Assembly (NCBI GenBank): GCA_964536215.1
Contig: CAZHWT010000011.1
Coordinates: forward strand, 1 to 31,993
DNA length: 31,993 nucleotides
Direction: 5' to 3'
From: CAZHWT01 sp964536215
GTDB taxonomy: Bacteria > Patescibacteriota > CAZHWT01
In this document: positions 21,270 through 30,014 of the stretch, piece by piece
How positions within the stretch are numbered: position 1 is the stretch's first letter
Layout of the letters: each line of letters begins with the position of its first letter
Translations under genes and position numbers: made by a program
The notes under the pieces: model-generated
What the model saw: only the letters and a program-made list of their open reading frames with translations
What the model was told of the DNA's origin: nothing
Database searches by the model: none

Positions 21270-22298
21270 CTATTTGCTGATAATGTGGCAGTGGGCAAAT
21301 GGGTTGGGAATGTTAATGCTGCCAACGTGAGCATCGCTAATGCCAGTGTATAAGCAGACCATGTTGTTACCCAAGTCTTCAATACCACCAGGGAATAGCA
21401 CGTCTGTCAGCCGTGGCTCTTTAGTTGGCGCGGGACCAAAGTCGCTGCGCTTAGCAATTATTTTAGGGCGTAGCCAGGAGGGGTTATCTAATGGGTTGTT
21501 GGGGTCAAAACAGAAGGCGACCACATAATAGTGCTCTGTTTCATCATCTGAGCCTTGGAAGGAGGCATGACCGATAACTCCAACATACTCAACCGTTTTG
21601 TCGCCCTGTTGATAGTGAATGCAATACAGTTCGTTAGGACCCATTTTAACGTTACTGGCAACTTGGTTACTTAACAAAGGGGCATTCTCGACTAAGTCAG
21701 GCGTTAGTTGGTCTAGCTCGGCAATTTCGGCGACACCGATCATGCCCAAGCCAGCCTTGCCACCTCTCGGCCTAGTGCAGACAATTTTACGCTGGTTATC
21801 GCTCAGTTCAACGATACGAATATCTTTCATATTGGGTATGCGGGCAAAAGGCTCCTTCTCTAAGGACATGATATCCTTGCCTTTATAAAAAACAGTCGTA
21901 ATGGTTGGGTTGTCTGGATCTTGTGAGGCGATGACGCCGCCGAGGATGAGCACTTTCTGGCCCTTGTCGTGGACCCAGGTAGAAAACGGATCTTCCATAT
22001 CAAAAATGGGAGCCCCAGGTACAGGAGCCCAGGCTTGACCTTTCTGCTCAAAGAAAATGACTTGAGGATCGTAGCAATCAGTCTGCCACCGACTGGCCCG
22101 ACTCTCTACTCTGACAGCTAAGTATTTTTTGTCATCTTGAATAATTAGCGAGGGATTATACGCGTCTTTGTCGCCAATACCGTCAAATTGGAAGATTTGC
22201 CCTTCGTGATCAGGGATGGTGAGCGCATATTCATCTAGCAACTCGGCCTGGGTGATGGGCGAATATTTGGGTCGGCGGGCAAATAGCTGACGGAACAT
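21270..22298 (-). CDS. DUF1861/MTP-type protein (GT108-like beta-propeller)
   Basis: A 342-aa protein of the DUF1861 family, recognised by a series of motifs: FDGIGDKDAYNPS, DMEDPFSTWV, NMKDIRIVEL, VCTRPRGG, VGVIGHASFQG, PKIIAKRSDFGPAP, TDVLFPGGIEDLG, and LYTGISDAHVGSINIPNPF at the end. The family is shared with Leishmania, where the members (CAZy GT108, related to GH130) make and phosphorolyse beta-1,2-mannan (mannogen). A five-bladed propeller with a deep central site is the expected fold. No signal peptide, so it is cytoplasmic. Downstream of two GT4 genes and the barrel gene, 33 bp after the GT4. A -10 box (TGGTATACT) 12 bp before the ATG gives it its own promoter. Confidence 0.8.
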   Translation of the reverse strand: MFRQLFARRPKYSPITQAELLDEYALTIPDHEGQIFQFDGIGDKDAYNPSLIIQDDKKYLAVRVESRASRWQTDCYDPQVIFFEQKGQAWAPVPGAPIFDMEDPFSTWVHDKGQKVLILGGVIASQDPDNPTITTVFYKGKDIMSLEKEPFARIPNMKDIRIVELSDNQRKIVCTRPRGGKAGLGMIGVAEIAELDQLTPDLVENAPLLSNQVASNVKMGPNELYCIHYQQGDKTVEYVGVIGHASFQGSDDETEHYYVVAFCFDPNNPLDNPSWLRPKIIAKRSDFGPAPTKEPRLTDVLFPGGIEDLGNNMVCLYTGISDAHVGSINIPNPFAHCHIISK

Positions 22299-22310
22299 AG
22301 AGTCTGGATT

Positions 22311-22319
22311 AGTATACCA
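22311..22319 (-). promoter_or_regulatory. Extended -10 box for the DUF1861 gene
   Basis: On the minus strand TGGTATACT ends 12 bases before the ATG, giving a predicted leader of about 6 nt and no Shine-Dalgarno site. Confidence 0.5.
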
Positions 22320-22331
22320 TCCTAGCCTGTT

Positions 22332-23354
22332 TTATGCTGCCTTTTGCGCCGAGACGATTTGTTGATAGACATCAATATACTTGCGCGCCATGACAGCCTG
22401 GGTAAAGTTATCTTCCACCCAGGCGCGGCACTCAGCCCGGTTGATAGATTGTACCTGATTAAGACTGGCGACTGCTTGCTCGACCGTGTCAACAATAAAA
22501 CCAGTCTGACTAGGCTTGATTACTTCTGGCATAGACCCTTTATTAAACGCAATGACTGGAGTGCCGCAGGCTTGAGATTCTATCACGCTTAGGCCAAATG
22601 GTTCGGCAAAGGCAATGGGATGCAACATGGCGAGAGCATTAGCTAGGAGTTGGTTACGTTGGTCGGGGTTAACCGTGCCAATGTAGTCGACATTTTGGCC
22701 GTCGATATGCGGTTTGACCTGTGTATCAAAGTAGGCTTGATCCTGGATTATGCCGGCCATAATTAGCTTGAGGCCGGCACGGCGAGCAATTTGAATAGCC
22801 TCGGCTGGACCTTTGTCGGGGTGCATACGACCCATGAAAACGAGATATTCTCCGGGAGTGTCAACAAAGCTGAATTGTGAGATATCAATGCCATGATGAA
22901 TAGTGGCAATATATGAAAGGTCAGGGCTGCGGTCGGCTTGGCTAATGGCTACATACTGACTACGGTCTTGGTAGCGCTGAAAGACGGGCACTATTTTGGG
23001 AGAGGAAAAGCCGTGGATCGTAGTAACTACTGGAGTTTTTACTAGGCGCGTGTAGGTGAGTGGTAGGAAGTCAAAGTGATTGTGAATAATGTCAAACTGG
23101 TTCGCCTGCTCAAAGAGGTGGGCAATGTGTAACCCTTCCCAGACCTTAGCGTCCATATCTGGCGTTTCCTCGTACGGCGAGGGGCAGATGGCTTGCAACG
23201 TAGCCGAGGTTATAGAGTCGGCGGTGGCAAATAAGGTAACATCCTGACCCTGCCGGACTAACTCTTCAGTTAGCAATGAGACGACGTTTTCCCATGGGCC
23301 ATAATGCCGTGGCGGTGTGCGCCAGGCTATTGGAGATAGCATGGCGATTTTCAT
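22332..23354 (-). CDS. GT4 glycosyltransferase
   Basis: A 340-aa GT-B enzyme of family GT4. The N-terminal domain begins MKIAMLSPIAWRTPPRHYG. The C-terminal donor half has YLVFMGRMHPDKGPAEAIQI (abridged) and the E-x7-E block AEPFGLSVIESQACGTPVIA. GT4 enzymes usually transfer alpha-linked mannose or glucose from nucleotide sugars. It overlaps the barrel gene upstream by 4 bp (ATGA at 23351-23354), so it is translationally coupled. Soluble, cytoplasmic. Confidence 0.88.
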   Translation of the reverse strand: MKIAMLSPIAWRTPPRHYGPWENVVSLLTEELVRQGQDVTLFATADSITSATLQAICPSPYEETPDMDAKVWEGLHIAHLFEQANQFDIIHNHFDFLPLTYTRLVKTPVVTTIHGFSSPKIVPVFQRYQDRSQYVAISQADRSPDLSYIATIHHGIDISQFSFVDTPGEYLVFMGRMHPDKGPAEAIQIARRAGLKLIMAGIIQDQAYFDTQVKPHIDGQNVDYIGTVNPDQRNQLLANALAMLHPIAFAEPFGLSVIESQACGTPVIAFNKGSMPEVIKPSQTGFIVDTVEQAVASLNQVQSINRAECRAWVEDNFTQAVMARKYIDVYQQIVSAQKAA

Positions 23355-24340
23355 ACTTTAAAGTCTGGATCCTGCTTTTGCATAGCCAAGGTGGCCATGA
23401 TATAGCAGATAGTTGACTCGGCTCCGGCGTTGATGTTGGGGCCAGTGTTATTGAGGCCATCATGGCAAGCGCCATCTGAGCGGATCATGTTGACACGGTG
23501 GATGTTGTTGCCTCGGAACCAGCTGTAGTAAAAGCGAGCTCGATCCAGATACTCACCTTCTCCAGTTACTTCATGGGCCTTCAGACAAGCTAGGCAGAGA
23601 TACGCTGCATCGATTGGCTGTTGATCGAATAGCGGCATGGTTTTGCCTTTGACCCACCAGTCGCCGTCATTGCCAACTAAGACGGGGATGCGATAGAGCT
23701 TAAGGTTGCTAAGAAGGAAGTTTAAGGAAGCGAGGCCAACCTCTAGGTATTCTGGCTTAGGGTTGACTTGATACGAGGCTAAAAGGGCCCAAGGATGAAG
23801 CGCGTTGGCGTAGGTCATTGAGCGGTCAAACCACTTCCAGTGCTTCTCCGAGTGGGTGTTATACAGCGTAATAAGCCGATCAGCGAGAGTGGTGGTGGCA
23901 GGGATATCGTTAAGCTTAGTTGTGCCCAATAGGGCGTACGCCATGGCTTTGCTAAAGGGCGTCATAACCAGACCTTGAATGAGTTGAGAGGCGTAGTCGG
24001 GAATCTGGTCGTGTGGCCGGACAGCCTGCAGTTCGCCGAGTGCCCACAATACTTCGGCACTGGCTTCTTTATAGGGAGGATCTACCTGATCGGTATAACT
24101 GCCATCTTCCAGGCGAATCATGAGGACGCCATCTTTAGTCCTAGCTTGAAGGAGCATGTCATAGAGATGATCTGTTAACTCTGTGTCGCCCAGCCACAGG
24201 GCGACAATTAAGCCACGAGCTTGGTCCTCGATAGCATAACCGGAGGCATGATCCTTCTGATAGGCTCGGCTAAACTGGACAATTCCATTTTGGTCGATAA
24301 GACTTCTGAAGTAGTCTAGGGTGGTATTAAAATTTGGCAT
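23351..24340 (-). CDS. Alpha/alpha-barrel (six-hairpin-like) sugar protein
   Basis: A 329-aa, mostly helical protein. HASGYAIEDQARGLIVALW at the N-terminus and NTGPNINAGAESTICYIMAT at the C-terminus are typical of (alpha/alpha)6 glycosidase-like folds found beside GT4 genes. Acidic residues at the barrel mouth (EDQAR, DGACHDG, NAGAEST) could be catalytic. Whether it is a hydrolase, an epimerase-like protein or a binding partner of the glycosyltransferases is not known. No signal peptide. It lies nine bases after the upstream GT4 gene and overlaps the downstream one. Confidence 0.6.
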   Translation of the reverse strand: MPNFNTTLDYFRSLIDQNGIVQFSRAYQKDHASGYAIEDQARGLIVALWLGDTELTDHLYDMLLQARTKDGVLMIRLEDGSYTDQVDPPYKEASAEVLWALGELQAVRPHDQIPDYASQLIQGLVMTPFSKAMAYALLGTTKLNDIPATTTLADRLITLYNTHSEKHWKWFDRSMTYANALHPWALLASYQVNPKPEYLEVGLASLNFLLSNLKLYRIPVLVGNDGDWWVKGKTMPLFDQQPIDAAYLCLACLKAHEVTGEGEYLDRARFYYSWFRGNNIHRVNMIRSDGACHDGLNNTGPNINAGAESTICYIMATLAMQKQDPDFKV

Positions 24341-24349
24341 AAAGAGGGG

Positions 24350-25579
24350 TTAGGCAAGAACGCTGTTAAACAGCTTAAGATATTGGCGAGCAATATTCTC
24401 CCAGTTCATAGATTTGCCTGTGGCATAGGCATTGTTTTCAATTAACGTCTTTTTGTGTGGATGGTCAATCAAGTCGATCACGGCGTCGGCAATGTGCTGA
24501 TAGTCTTTAAACGGCACTAGCACACCGCGGTCTTGGTTAAGCATCTCCCGAGCATATAGGTATGGCGTAGAAATACAGACTTTTCCAGCACCAATAGCGT
24601 ATGACAAGGCGCCAGAAGTTACTTGTTGAGGATCAATGTAGGGCGTAAGGTAAAAGTCGCTGGCGGCAACCACTTTGACTAATTCTTCGAGGCTAACGTA
24701 TTGGTTGATAAAACGAACATTATCGGCAACGCCTAGTTCTTCTGACATTTGCTGCAGCTTTTGGCGATAGTCATCTCGGCCTTGGTTTCGAGCTAGTAAG
24801 ACCGGATGAGTGGCTCCGACGACGAGGTATAAAAAGTTGGGTACGCGCTTAACGATTTCTGGAAGACTTTGAATGCCATATTCGATGCCCTTGGAGGACG
24901 AAATGAGGTTAATGCTGGACATAATAATCCGATTTTCCAGCTTCATATCTTTCTTCCAGGTTTGAAGATTGTCGACTGAGAACTGAGGTACGCCGTGCGG
25001 AATAACTGAAATCTTTTCAGCTGGCACTCCATACACATTGCTTAATACCCGGGCTCCTTGTTCCAGCATGACCACAATAGCATCGGCCCTGTGGCAGATT
25101 CGCTGGAGGGTTTTAAGCTGGGACGGCGTGGGTTCCGATAGAATAGTGTGGAGAGTGGTTACGACTGGTTTTTTGATTTTTTCAATAAACGTCGCAGCAA
25201 ATTCACCGGTCTCACCACCGTAAATACCGTATTCGTGCTGCAGGCAGATCATGTCAATGTCCGGATCTTGGTTTATTTCTTTTAAGGCCTTAGCGTAGTC
25301 CGACCAGTCCCCTTCTTTAATGGCATACTTTACGGCCTTGCCATAGGGCAACTCTTCGCTTAGAGCGTCACACATGGCCATAATTCGAGCTGGCTGTGAG
25401 GGTTGATGGAGGTTTACGTGCTCGGTTAAATCGCGAGTAAAACTAGCGATGCCACATTGCCGCGGAATAAACGAGGAGACGTACAGCACCTTAATAGGCT
25501 TAAAAGAAGGGCGGGCAGGTTTGACTATGGGAGATCGACTCTTAGATGAGTGAACTTTTGGCTTTAGTTGTGTCAACAT
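24350..25579 (-). CDS. GT4-type glycosyltransferase
   Basis: A 409-aa GT-B protein. The first residues are basic and disordered (to about 28), then IKVLYVSSFIPRQCGIASFTRD starts the catalytic domain. The donor half has SVIPHGVPQ, the linker RIIMSSINLISSSKGIEYGI (abridged) and, in place of the E-x7-E motif, DPQQVTSGALSYAIGAGK. This form is seen in a subgroup of GT4. First gene of the cluster GT4, barrel, GT4, DUF1861; possible -10 box TATAGT at 25627-25622 on the minus strand. No Shine-Dalgarno site. The 123 bp ahead, to the kinase gene, contains nothing else. Confidence 0.85.
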   Translation of the reverse strand: MLTQLKPKVHSSKSRSPIVKPARPSFKPIKVLYVSSFIPRQCGIASFTRDLTEHVNLHQPSQPARIMAMCDALSEELPYGKAVKYAIKEGDWSDYAKALKEINQDPDIDMICLQHEYGIYGGETGEFAATFIEKIKKPVVTTLHTILSEPTPSQLKTLQRICHRADAIVVMLEQGARVLSNVYGVPAEKISVIPHGVPQFSVDNLQTWKKDMKLENRIIMSSINLISSSKGIEYGIQSLPEIVKRVPNFLYLVVGATHPVLLARNQGRDDYRQKLQQMSEELGVADNVRFINQYVSLEELVKVVAASDFYLTPYIDPQQVTSGALSYAIGAGKVCISTPYLYAREMLNQDRGVLVPFKDYQHIADAVIDLIDHPHKKTLIENNAYATGKSMNWENIARQYLKLFNSVLA

Positions 25580-25702
25580 GAATAACCCAACGTACAGTCT
25601 TAGGTAGTAGTTACAGCTAAAACTATACTGTATCTTTTTTTATCTGAGACTATTATACCACAACTTTCCGATACATGGTTTTGCTTGGCTTGGTGAGGCT
25701 GG

Positions 25703-26671
25703 TTAGACTTCAACTTTTTGATCGGAAGTGTGCCAATTATGTTGAGGTAGGAGCCGGGGCAGTTTATGTTGCAGCAATAAGAAGCGCCGATAGTACTCCT
25801 GATTTAAATTGCCGGCAGGACCTTGGATATGTCGGACACTGGTTAGCAAGGTGGCGTGAGGCAAATACTCTATCTCCAAGGCGGACAAAGGGCGAATCTG
25901 CTGGTAGCTGTATAAAAAGTCATGCGTGTACTGCCTGGCTCGCCGACTGTCCCAGATATTCCCAGCCCCCTCCACCTGCCAATAAATTTGCTTACCTAAG
26001 TCTGGGGCGATAAAGCACATATGCGATAGAACGAAACCGATATCTATAATGGCTGGCGCTGGCCCAGAGTGATCTAGGTCAATAAAGTGCAATACGCCGC
26101 TCTTATCTCGGACTAGATTGTAGTAATACGGATCGCTATGAATGAATGCTTGCGGCAAATTGGTTGGCAGTTGGCGTTGGCACAGGGTATCGATAATTTT
26201 TTGGGCATACTGCTGGTCAAGACCCGACTGATACTGATTTAGGGTAGCTAAAAGTCGCGGAACCTGCTTGTGGGGATGGTACTCTGATGTGTACGGGTAG
26301 CGACGAAGTGGCAATTGATGCAGGCGGGCTAACAGTTCCCCTAACTGGCGAAAGAATTGGCGGTTAGCTACCGGATGAGAGCCCGGCAGGTACTGGTATA
26401 AGAAAGCATAGTGGTGTGGCCCAGAGACAAATTTCTGGTTATCTGGAGTGCGATGGAGAGATATGGCTGGAAAATTATGCTTAGCCAAATAATCAAATAC
26501 GGCAATGTGCTGCTTAATTTGGAGGTGCGCCTGGTCTGACTTAACGATAGTCTTGGCGGCAAATACGCCTTTATCGGTGGTGACTTTAAGGCTTTTTCTA
26601 CCTAAACTGTCTACGTCTAGAATAGTAAAATTATATTGAGTAGCAATTAGTTGACGTAATTCTTGATTCAT
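25703..26671 (-). CDS. APH-fold small-molecule kinase (aminoglycoside phosphotransferase-like)
   Basis: A 322-aa protein with the protein-kinase-like APH fold. The catalytic loop reads FIHSDPYYYNLV, matching H-x-D-x4-N, and the metal-binding motif is IDLDHSG. Relatives include homoserine, choline, spore coat and N-acetylhexosamine kinases. The gene borders a sugar cluster, so an anomeric or hexose kinase, possibly feeding GalT, is a fair guess, but nothing in the sequence fixes the substrate. No Shine-Dalgarno site. Same direction as its neighbours. Confidence 0.75.
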   Translation of the reverse strand: MNQELRQLIATQYNFTILDVDSLGRKSLKVTTDKGVFAAKTIVKSDQAHLQIKQHIAVFDYLAKHNFPAISLHRTPDNQKFVSGPHHYAFLYQYLPGSHPVANRQFFRQLGELLARLHQLPLRRYPYTSEYHPHKQVPRLLATLNQYQSGLDQQYAQKIIDTLCQRQLPTNLPQAFIHSDPYYYNLVRDKSGVLHFIDLDHSGPAPAIIDIGFVLSHMCFIAPDLGKQIYWQVEGAGNIWDSRRARQYTHDFLYSYQQIRPLSALEIEYLPHATLLTSVRHIQGPAGNLNQEYYRRFLLLQHKLPRLLPQHNWHTSDQKVEV

Positions 26672-26791
26672 ATTCAGCCCAATCGGGATTTGATTTTTAT
26701 TGAAAGGTTATTCTACCACGCTAAGGCAAGTTTTGAGCGGTTTTTTCTGCTAGAAAGATGGGGAGATGAGCTACTTAGTGTGTATTTATCA

Positions 26792-27628
26792 CTAACTAAT
26801 CTGTGAGCTGAGCTGACGGGTAACGGTGATGATAAATTTAGGCAGGGCTAGCTGGCGCCGCCAGCGCCACGGCTCCAGGACGAGGCGAAAGAGCCATTCA
26901 AAGCCTAGGCGCTGTATCCATAGGGGAGCGCGACGAATGTCTCCAGAGAGGAAACGGAAGGTGCCGCCGACGCCAATAGCCACAGATGTCGGCAGGTGTG
27001 GCAGGTTGCGATTAATCCAGAATTCTTGTTTGGGTGCACCGTAGGCAACTAGAATAATGTCGGCCGGATGAGCGCTGATCTGGCGACGGGTCTGATCGTC
27101 GCCATTAATAGAGCCGTCGCCGGCAAAGGTGCCAGCAATCGACAGTCCAGGAAACGTTTCTTGTAGTACTTGGGCGGCTTGTGAGGCTATGCCTTCTTTT
27201 TCGCCCAAGAGAAATAGGCTGAGATTTTGACTGGCGGCGACTTGGCTAAGACTGAGAGTAAGGTTGGACCCGGATACTTGTTGAGGCAAATTAGCAGTCC
27301 TAAATTTTAGTGATAGAAATGTTTTTAGACCGTAATAAAAAGCAATAGACCAGATTTCGAGTACTTTTAAATACTTGCCTGGTAGATGTGGTGAGTACTT
27401 TTGTAGGTTAGCGGCCCACATTACCCCTACCCCATCGGGTAACCGCAAGTCGGCTTGGTTAAGGATGTGCTTAAAGTCGGAATTGGCTTGGGCAGCCATA
27501 ATAAACTCGGGGTTAATGGTGGCTACGGTATATTTTTGTTTTTGTCGGGCAGCCTGGCAGATGCGCTCGACTGCTTGAGCTTCGGTGATTGAGTCTAATT
27601 GTATGCCCAAGATGGTAACGGTTTTCAT
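26792..27628 (-). CDS. WecG/TagA/CpsF-family glycosyltransferase (GT26)
   Basis: A 278-aa GT26 enzyme. TVATINPEFIMAAQANSDF, LRLPDGVGVMWA, DIILVAYGAPKQEFWI, VAIGVGGTFRFLSGDIRRAP and the final LGFEWLFRLVLEPWRW are all family blocks. These enzymes add N-acetylmannosamine or a related sugar to a lipid-linked glycan in wall teichoic acid, enterobacterial common antigen or capsule synthesis. The ATG overlaps the stop codon of the upstream GT4 (ATGA, 27625-27628), so the two are translated together and probably build the same glycan. No membrane span; peripheral membrane location expected. Confidence 0.93.
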   Translation of the reverse strand: MKTVTILGIQLDSITEAQAVERICQAARQKQKYTVATINPEFIMAAQANSDFKHILNQADLRLPDGVGVMWAANLQKYSPHLPGKYLKVLEIWSIAFYYGLKTFLSLKFRTANLPQQVSGSNLTLSLSQVAASQNLSLFLLGEKEGIASQAAQVLQETFPGLSIAGTFAGDGSINGDDQTRRQISAHPADIILVAYGAPKQEFWINRNLPHLPTSVAIGVGGTFRFLSGDIRRAPLWIQRLGFEWLFRLVLEPWRWRRQLALPKFIITVTRQLSSQIS

Positions 27629-28773
27629 GCTGCAGCGTCCTGAAGTACTTTGAGGGTTTGTTCGGCAGCGGTTTGCCAGCTGAATTTTTTAACTTGCTGA
27701 TAGCCTTTTTCGATGAGCTGGCGACGCAGTTGAGGTCGGCTGAGGAGCTGATGCAATCCATCGGCAATAGCCTCGACGCTGGTTGGGTTGACCAGGAGGC
27801 CAGCCTCCCCTACTACCTCGGGCAAGGAAGACGTATTGGCGGCGACAACAGCTGTGCCGCAGGCCATTGATTCTAGGACGGGCAAGCCAAAGCCCTCAAA
27901 TAACGATACAAAGGCGCTAATTTCAGCTCCGGCATATAGAGCGGGCTTGTCGGCGTCATCAATGTAACCCAAGAATTTGACTCTATCGGTAATCCCTAGA
28001 CGAGTCGGGGCGGCGTAAATATCCTCGCTCAACCAGCCCTTGCCTCCGGCCAGAGCTAGGTCTAGATCTGGGTAGATGTCTTTAATCTGGTCAAAGGCTT
28101 CAATTAAACGGACAAGATTTTTACGCGGCTGGATAGTGCTAACGAAGAGAATGTATGGTTTGGTCAGTTTATGCTTGGCTTTGGCTTTGGCGATGATCTC
28201 TTTGGTTGGCCTGCGATTTTGCTGTAGGTCCACGCCCTCGTAGACTACTGCAATGCGCTCGGGTGGGACGTTGAGCTTGCGGATTAGGTCTTGTTTGGTA
28301 AATTCGGAGACGGCGATAAGCCGCGTGGCATGCTTGGCGGCAAATTCGGTGGTGCGGTTGAGGTAAAGTTTGTTGGGAAATTGATGATATTGAGGCAAAT
28401 ACTCATAGCCCAAGTCGTGAATGGTAACGACGCAGCGTAGGCTAGGCCGATGAATAATGGGCATGGTATGCGCGGGAATGAACAGAACATCCGGCTGGTG
28501 AAGCCAGACCTGTTTGGCTAGGCCAGCCTGGGTCCAGAGTCGACGGTATGGAATAACCTGAGGCTGGACGTTGGGTTGATGAAAGGGTGAATTTGCTGGT
28601 AGTTGAGATGATAAGTAGAGTTGGTAGCTATTGCGCTTATCTATCTGCAAGAGGTGGTCCAGGAGGATGCTGGCGTAGTTTTCGGTGCCGGTTTTGTGAG
28701 TCCAGTTGAGCTTGGAGCCGTCGTAGGCGATGGTAAGAGAAGTTTTAGATTTTAGGTTATAGGTTTTAGGCAT
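27625..28773 (-). CDS. GT4 glycosyltransferase with repeat-derived N-terminus
   Basis: A 382-aa GT4 protein. The first eleven residues, MPKTYNLKSKT, are encoded by the TAGGTTTTAGG intergenic repeat words (28741-28771); the normal fold begins at SLTIAYDGSKLNW. PYILFVSTIQPRKNLVRLIE and SLFEGFGLPVLESMACGTAV are the donor-site blocks typical of mannosyl-transferring GT4 proteins. Coupled to the GT26 gene downstream. No Shine-Dalgarno site, so the start is uncertain within a few codons. Confidence 0.85.
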   Translation of the reverse strand: MPKTYNLKSKTSLTIAYDGSKLNWTHKTGTENYASILLDHLLQIDKRNSYQLYLSSQLPANSPFHQPNVQPQVIPYRRLWTQAGLAKQVWLHQPDVLFIPAHTMPIIHRPSLRCVVTIHDLGYEYLPQYHQFPNKLYLNRTTEFAAKHATRLIAVSEFTKQDLIRKLNVPPERIAVVYEGVDLQQNRRPTKEIIAKAKAKHKLTKPYILFVSTIQPRKNLVRLIEAFDQIKDIYPDLDLALAGGKGWLSEDIYAAPTRLGITDRVKFLGYIDDADKPALYAGAEISAFVSLFEGFGLPVLESMACGTAVVAANTSSLPEVVGEAGLLVNPTSVEAIADGLHQLLSRPQLRRQLIEKGYQQVKKFSWQTAAEQTLKVLQDAAA

Positions 28774-28862
28774 CGGAGAAATTTGGTTATTCGTTTATCG
28801 TTTGTTAGCATGCAGGATTCGGGACTTGCTGCCTTGCAACATCGCAACCTTGCGGCCTAAGT
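28774..28862. repeat. Word-repeat spacer between GT4 and mreB
   Basis: TTCGTTTATCGTTTG (28791-28805) and CTTGCTGCCTTGCAACATCGC (28827-28847, abridged) belong to the spacer word families. No terminator for mreB is visible. Confidence 0.5.
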
Positions 28863-29879
28863 CTACTGTTTGGTTAGTGAGCGCTTGAAAGTGTCGAATT
28901 GTTCCATAACTTTACCGGCGCCGCGAATTACACACATGAGTGGTTGCTCGGCAATGTGGACTGGTACGCCAGTTTTGGTAGAGACCAGGCGGTCTAGCTT
29001 GGGTAATAAGGCGCCGCCGCCAGATAAGACAATCCCTCTGTCTATAATATCACTGGCTAGTTCTGGCGGGGTTTGTTCTAAGACCTGCTTAATGCTGGCA
29101 ATAATCGAGTCTAATAACGGCTTAATGGCATCGTGGATGTCGCGCTGAGTGACGGTAATGGTTTGAGGCATGCCGCTAATGGCATCACGGCCTTTTACTT
29201 CCATGCTGGTGTCTTTATTGTCTGGAATGGCGGCAGCCAAGCGCAGCTTAACTTCTTCGGCCATTTGCTCTCCGACGAGTAGGTTATGTTTGCGTTTGAG
29301 GTAAAGAGTGATGGCTTCGTCGGTGTGAGTGCCACCGTTTTTCTCGGTTTTCTGCGCTACAATGCCGCCTAGGCTAATAACGGCTATTTCTGTCGTGCCG
29401 CCGCCCATATCCACAATCATGTTACCTTCGGTGCTGCTGATAGGGATGCCGGCGCCTATGGCGGCAACCAAGGCTTCGTCAGTTAAGTAGGCGTGATTAC
29501 TGCCAGCGGCAAGAGCAGCTTCTACAATGGCGCGGCGCTCGACACTAGTGGCGCCAACCGGAGCGCAAACGAGGACGTCTACTTTGCCCAATTTGTACTG
29601 TTTAATGACTTTGGTTAGGAAGTAGCGGATTAAGGATTCGGCAGCGTCGTAGTCGGCTACAACGCCGTCCTTGAGCGGGCGGCGGGCAATGATATGTTGA
29701 GGGGTGCGACCGAGCATGTGTTTAGCTTCTTCGCCGATTGCCAGAATGCTTTCATCATCTTCCGAGAGAGCTACGACGGTGGGTTCGTTGAGGACAACCC
29801 CTTTACCTTCCAAGTAAATGAGGGTATTGGCGGTTCCCAAGTCTATGGCTAATCGTTTGGCCGATGAAAATAATGGCAT
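28863..29879 (-). CDS. mreB: Rod shape-determining protein MreB
   Basis: A 338-aa actin-like ATPase (usual 335-350) from the ATG at 29879. RLAIDLGTANTLIYLEGKGV is phosphate loop 1, MIVDMGGGTTEIAVISLGGI loop 2, and GIVLSGGGALLPKLD the adenosine motif. It forms filaments under the membrane that direct cell-wall growth, which suggests a rod or elongated cell. Earlier in-frame starts overlap the promoter. The predicted mRNA has a leader of only 3-5 nt. mreC, mreD and rodA are not present here. It is divergent from the PEGA gene. Confidence 0.95.
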   Translation of the reverse strand: MPLFSSAKRLAIDLGTANTLIYLEGKGVVLNEPTVVALSEDDESILAIGEEAKHMLGRTPQHIIARRPLKDGVVADYDAAESLIRYFLTKVIKQYKLGKVDVLVCAPVGATSVERRAIVEAALAAGSNHAYLTDEALVAAIGAGIPISSTEGNMIVDMGGGTTEIAVISLGGIVAQKTEKNGGTHTDEAITLYLKRKHNLLVGEQMAEEVKLRLAAAIPDNKDTSMEVKGRDAISGMPQTITVTQRDIHDAIKPLLDSIIASIKQVLEQTPPELASDIIDRGIVLSGGGALLPKLDRLVSTKTGVPVHIAEQPLMCVIRGAGKVMEQFDTFKRSLTKQ

Positions 29880-29889
29880 AAGCAGTAGG

Positions 29890-29898
29890 ATTATAGCA
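29890..29898 (-). promoter_or_regulatory. Extended -10 promoter of mreB
   Basis: On the minus strand TGCTATAAT is a perfect extended -10 box, ending ten bases before the mreB ATG. It leaves a leader of about 3-5 nt. Confidence 0.6.
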
Positions 29899-29999
29899 TC
29901 TTCTGTGCTTGGCTCAGTCACGATCAGGCTTGGCAGGATGCAGTGAGTTGAAAAGGAGGAGTTTTTAGCTTCTTTTTGGTGTAAACCGTGGTATATCCG

Positions 30000-30008
30000 T
30001 GGTATGAT
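30000..30008 (+). promoter_or_regulatory. Extended -10 promoter of the PEGA gene, leaderless
   Basis: TGGTATGAT ends six bases before the ATG at 30015, so RNA would begin at the ATG itself. A second CCGTGGTAT copy lies 12 bp upstream (29986-29994). Confidence 0.55.
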
Positions 30009-30014
30009 AAGGGT

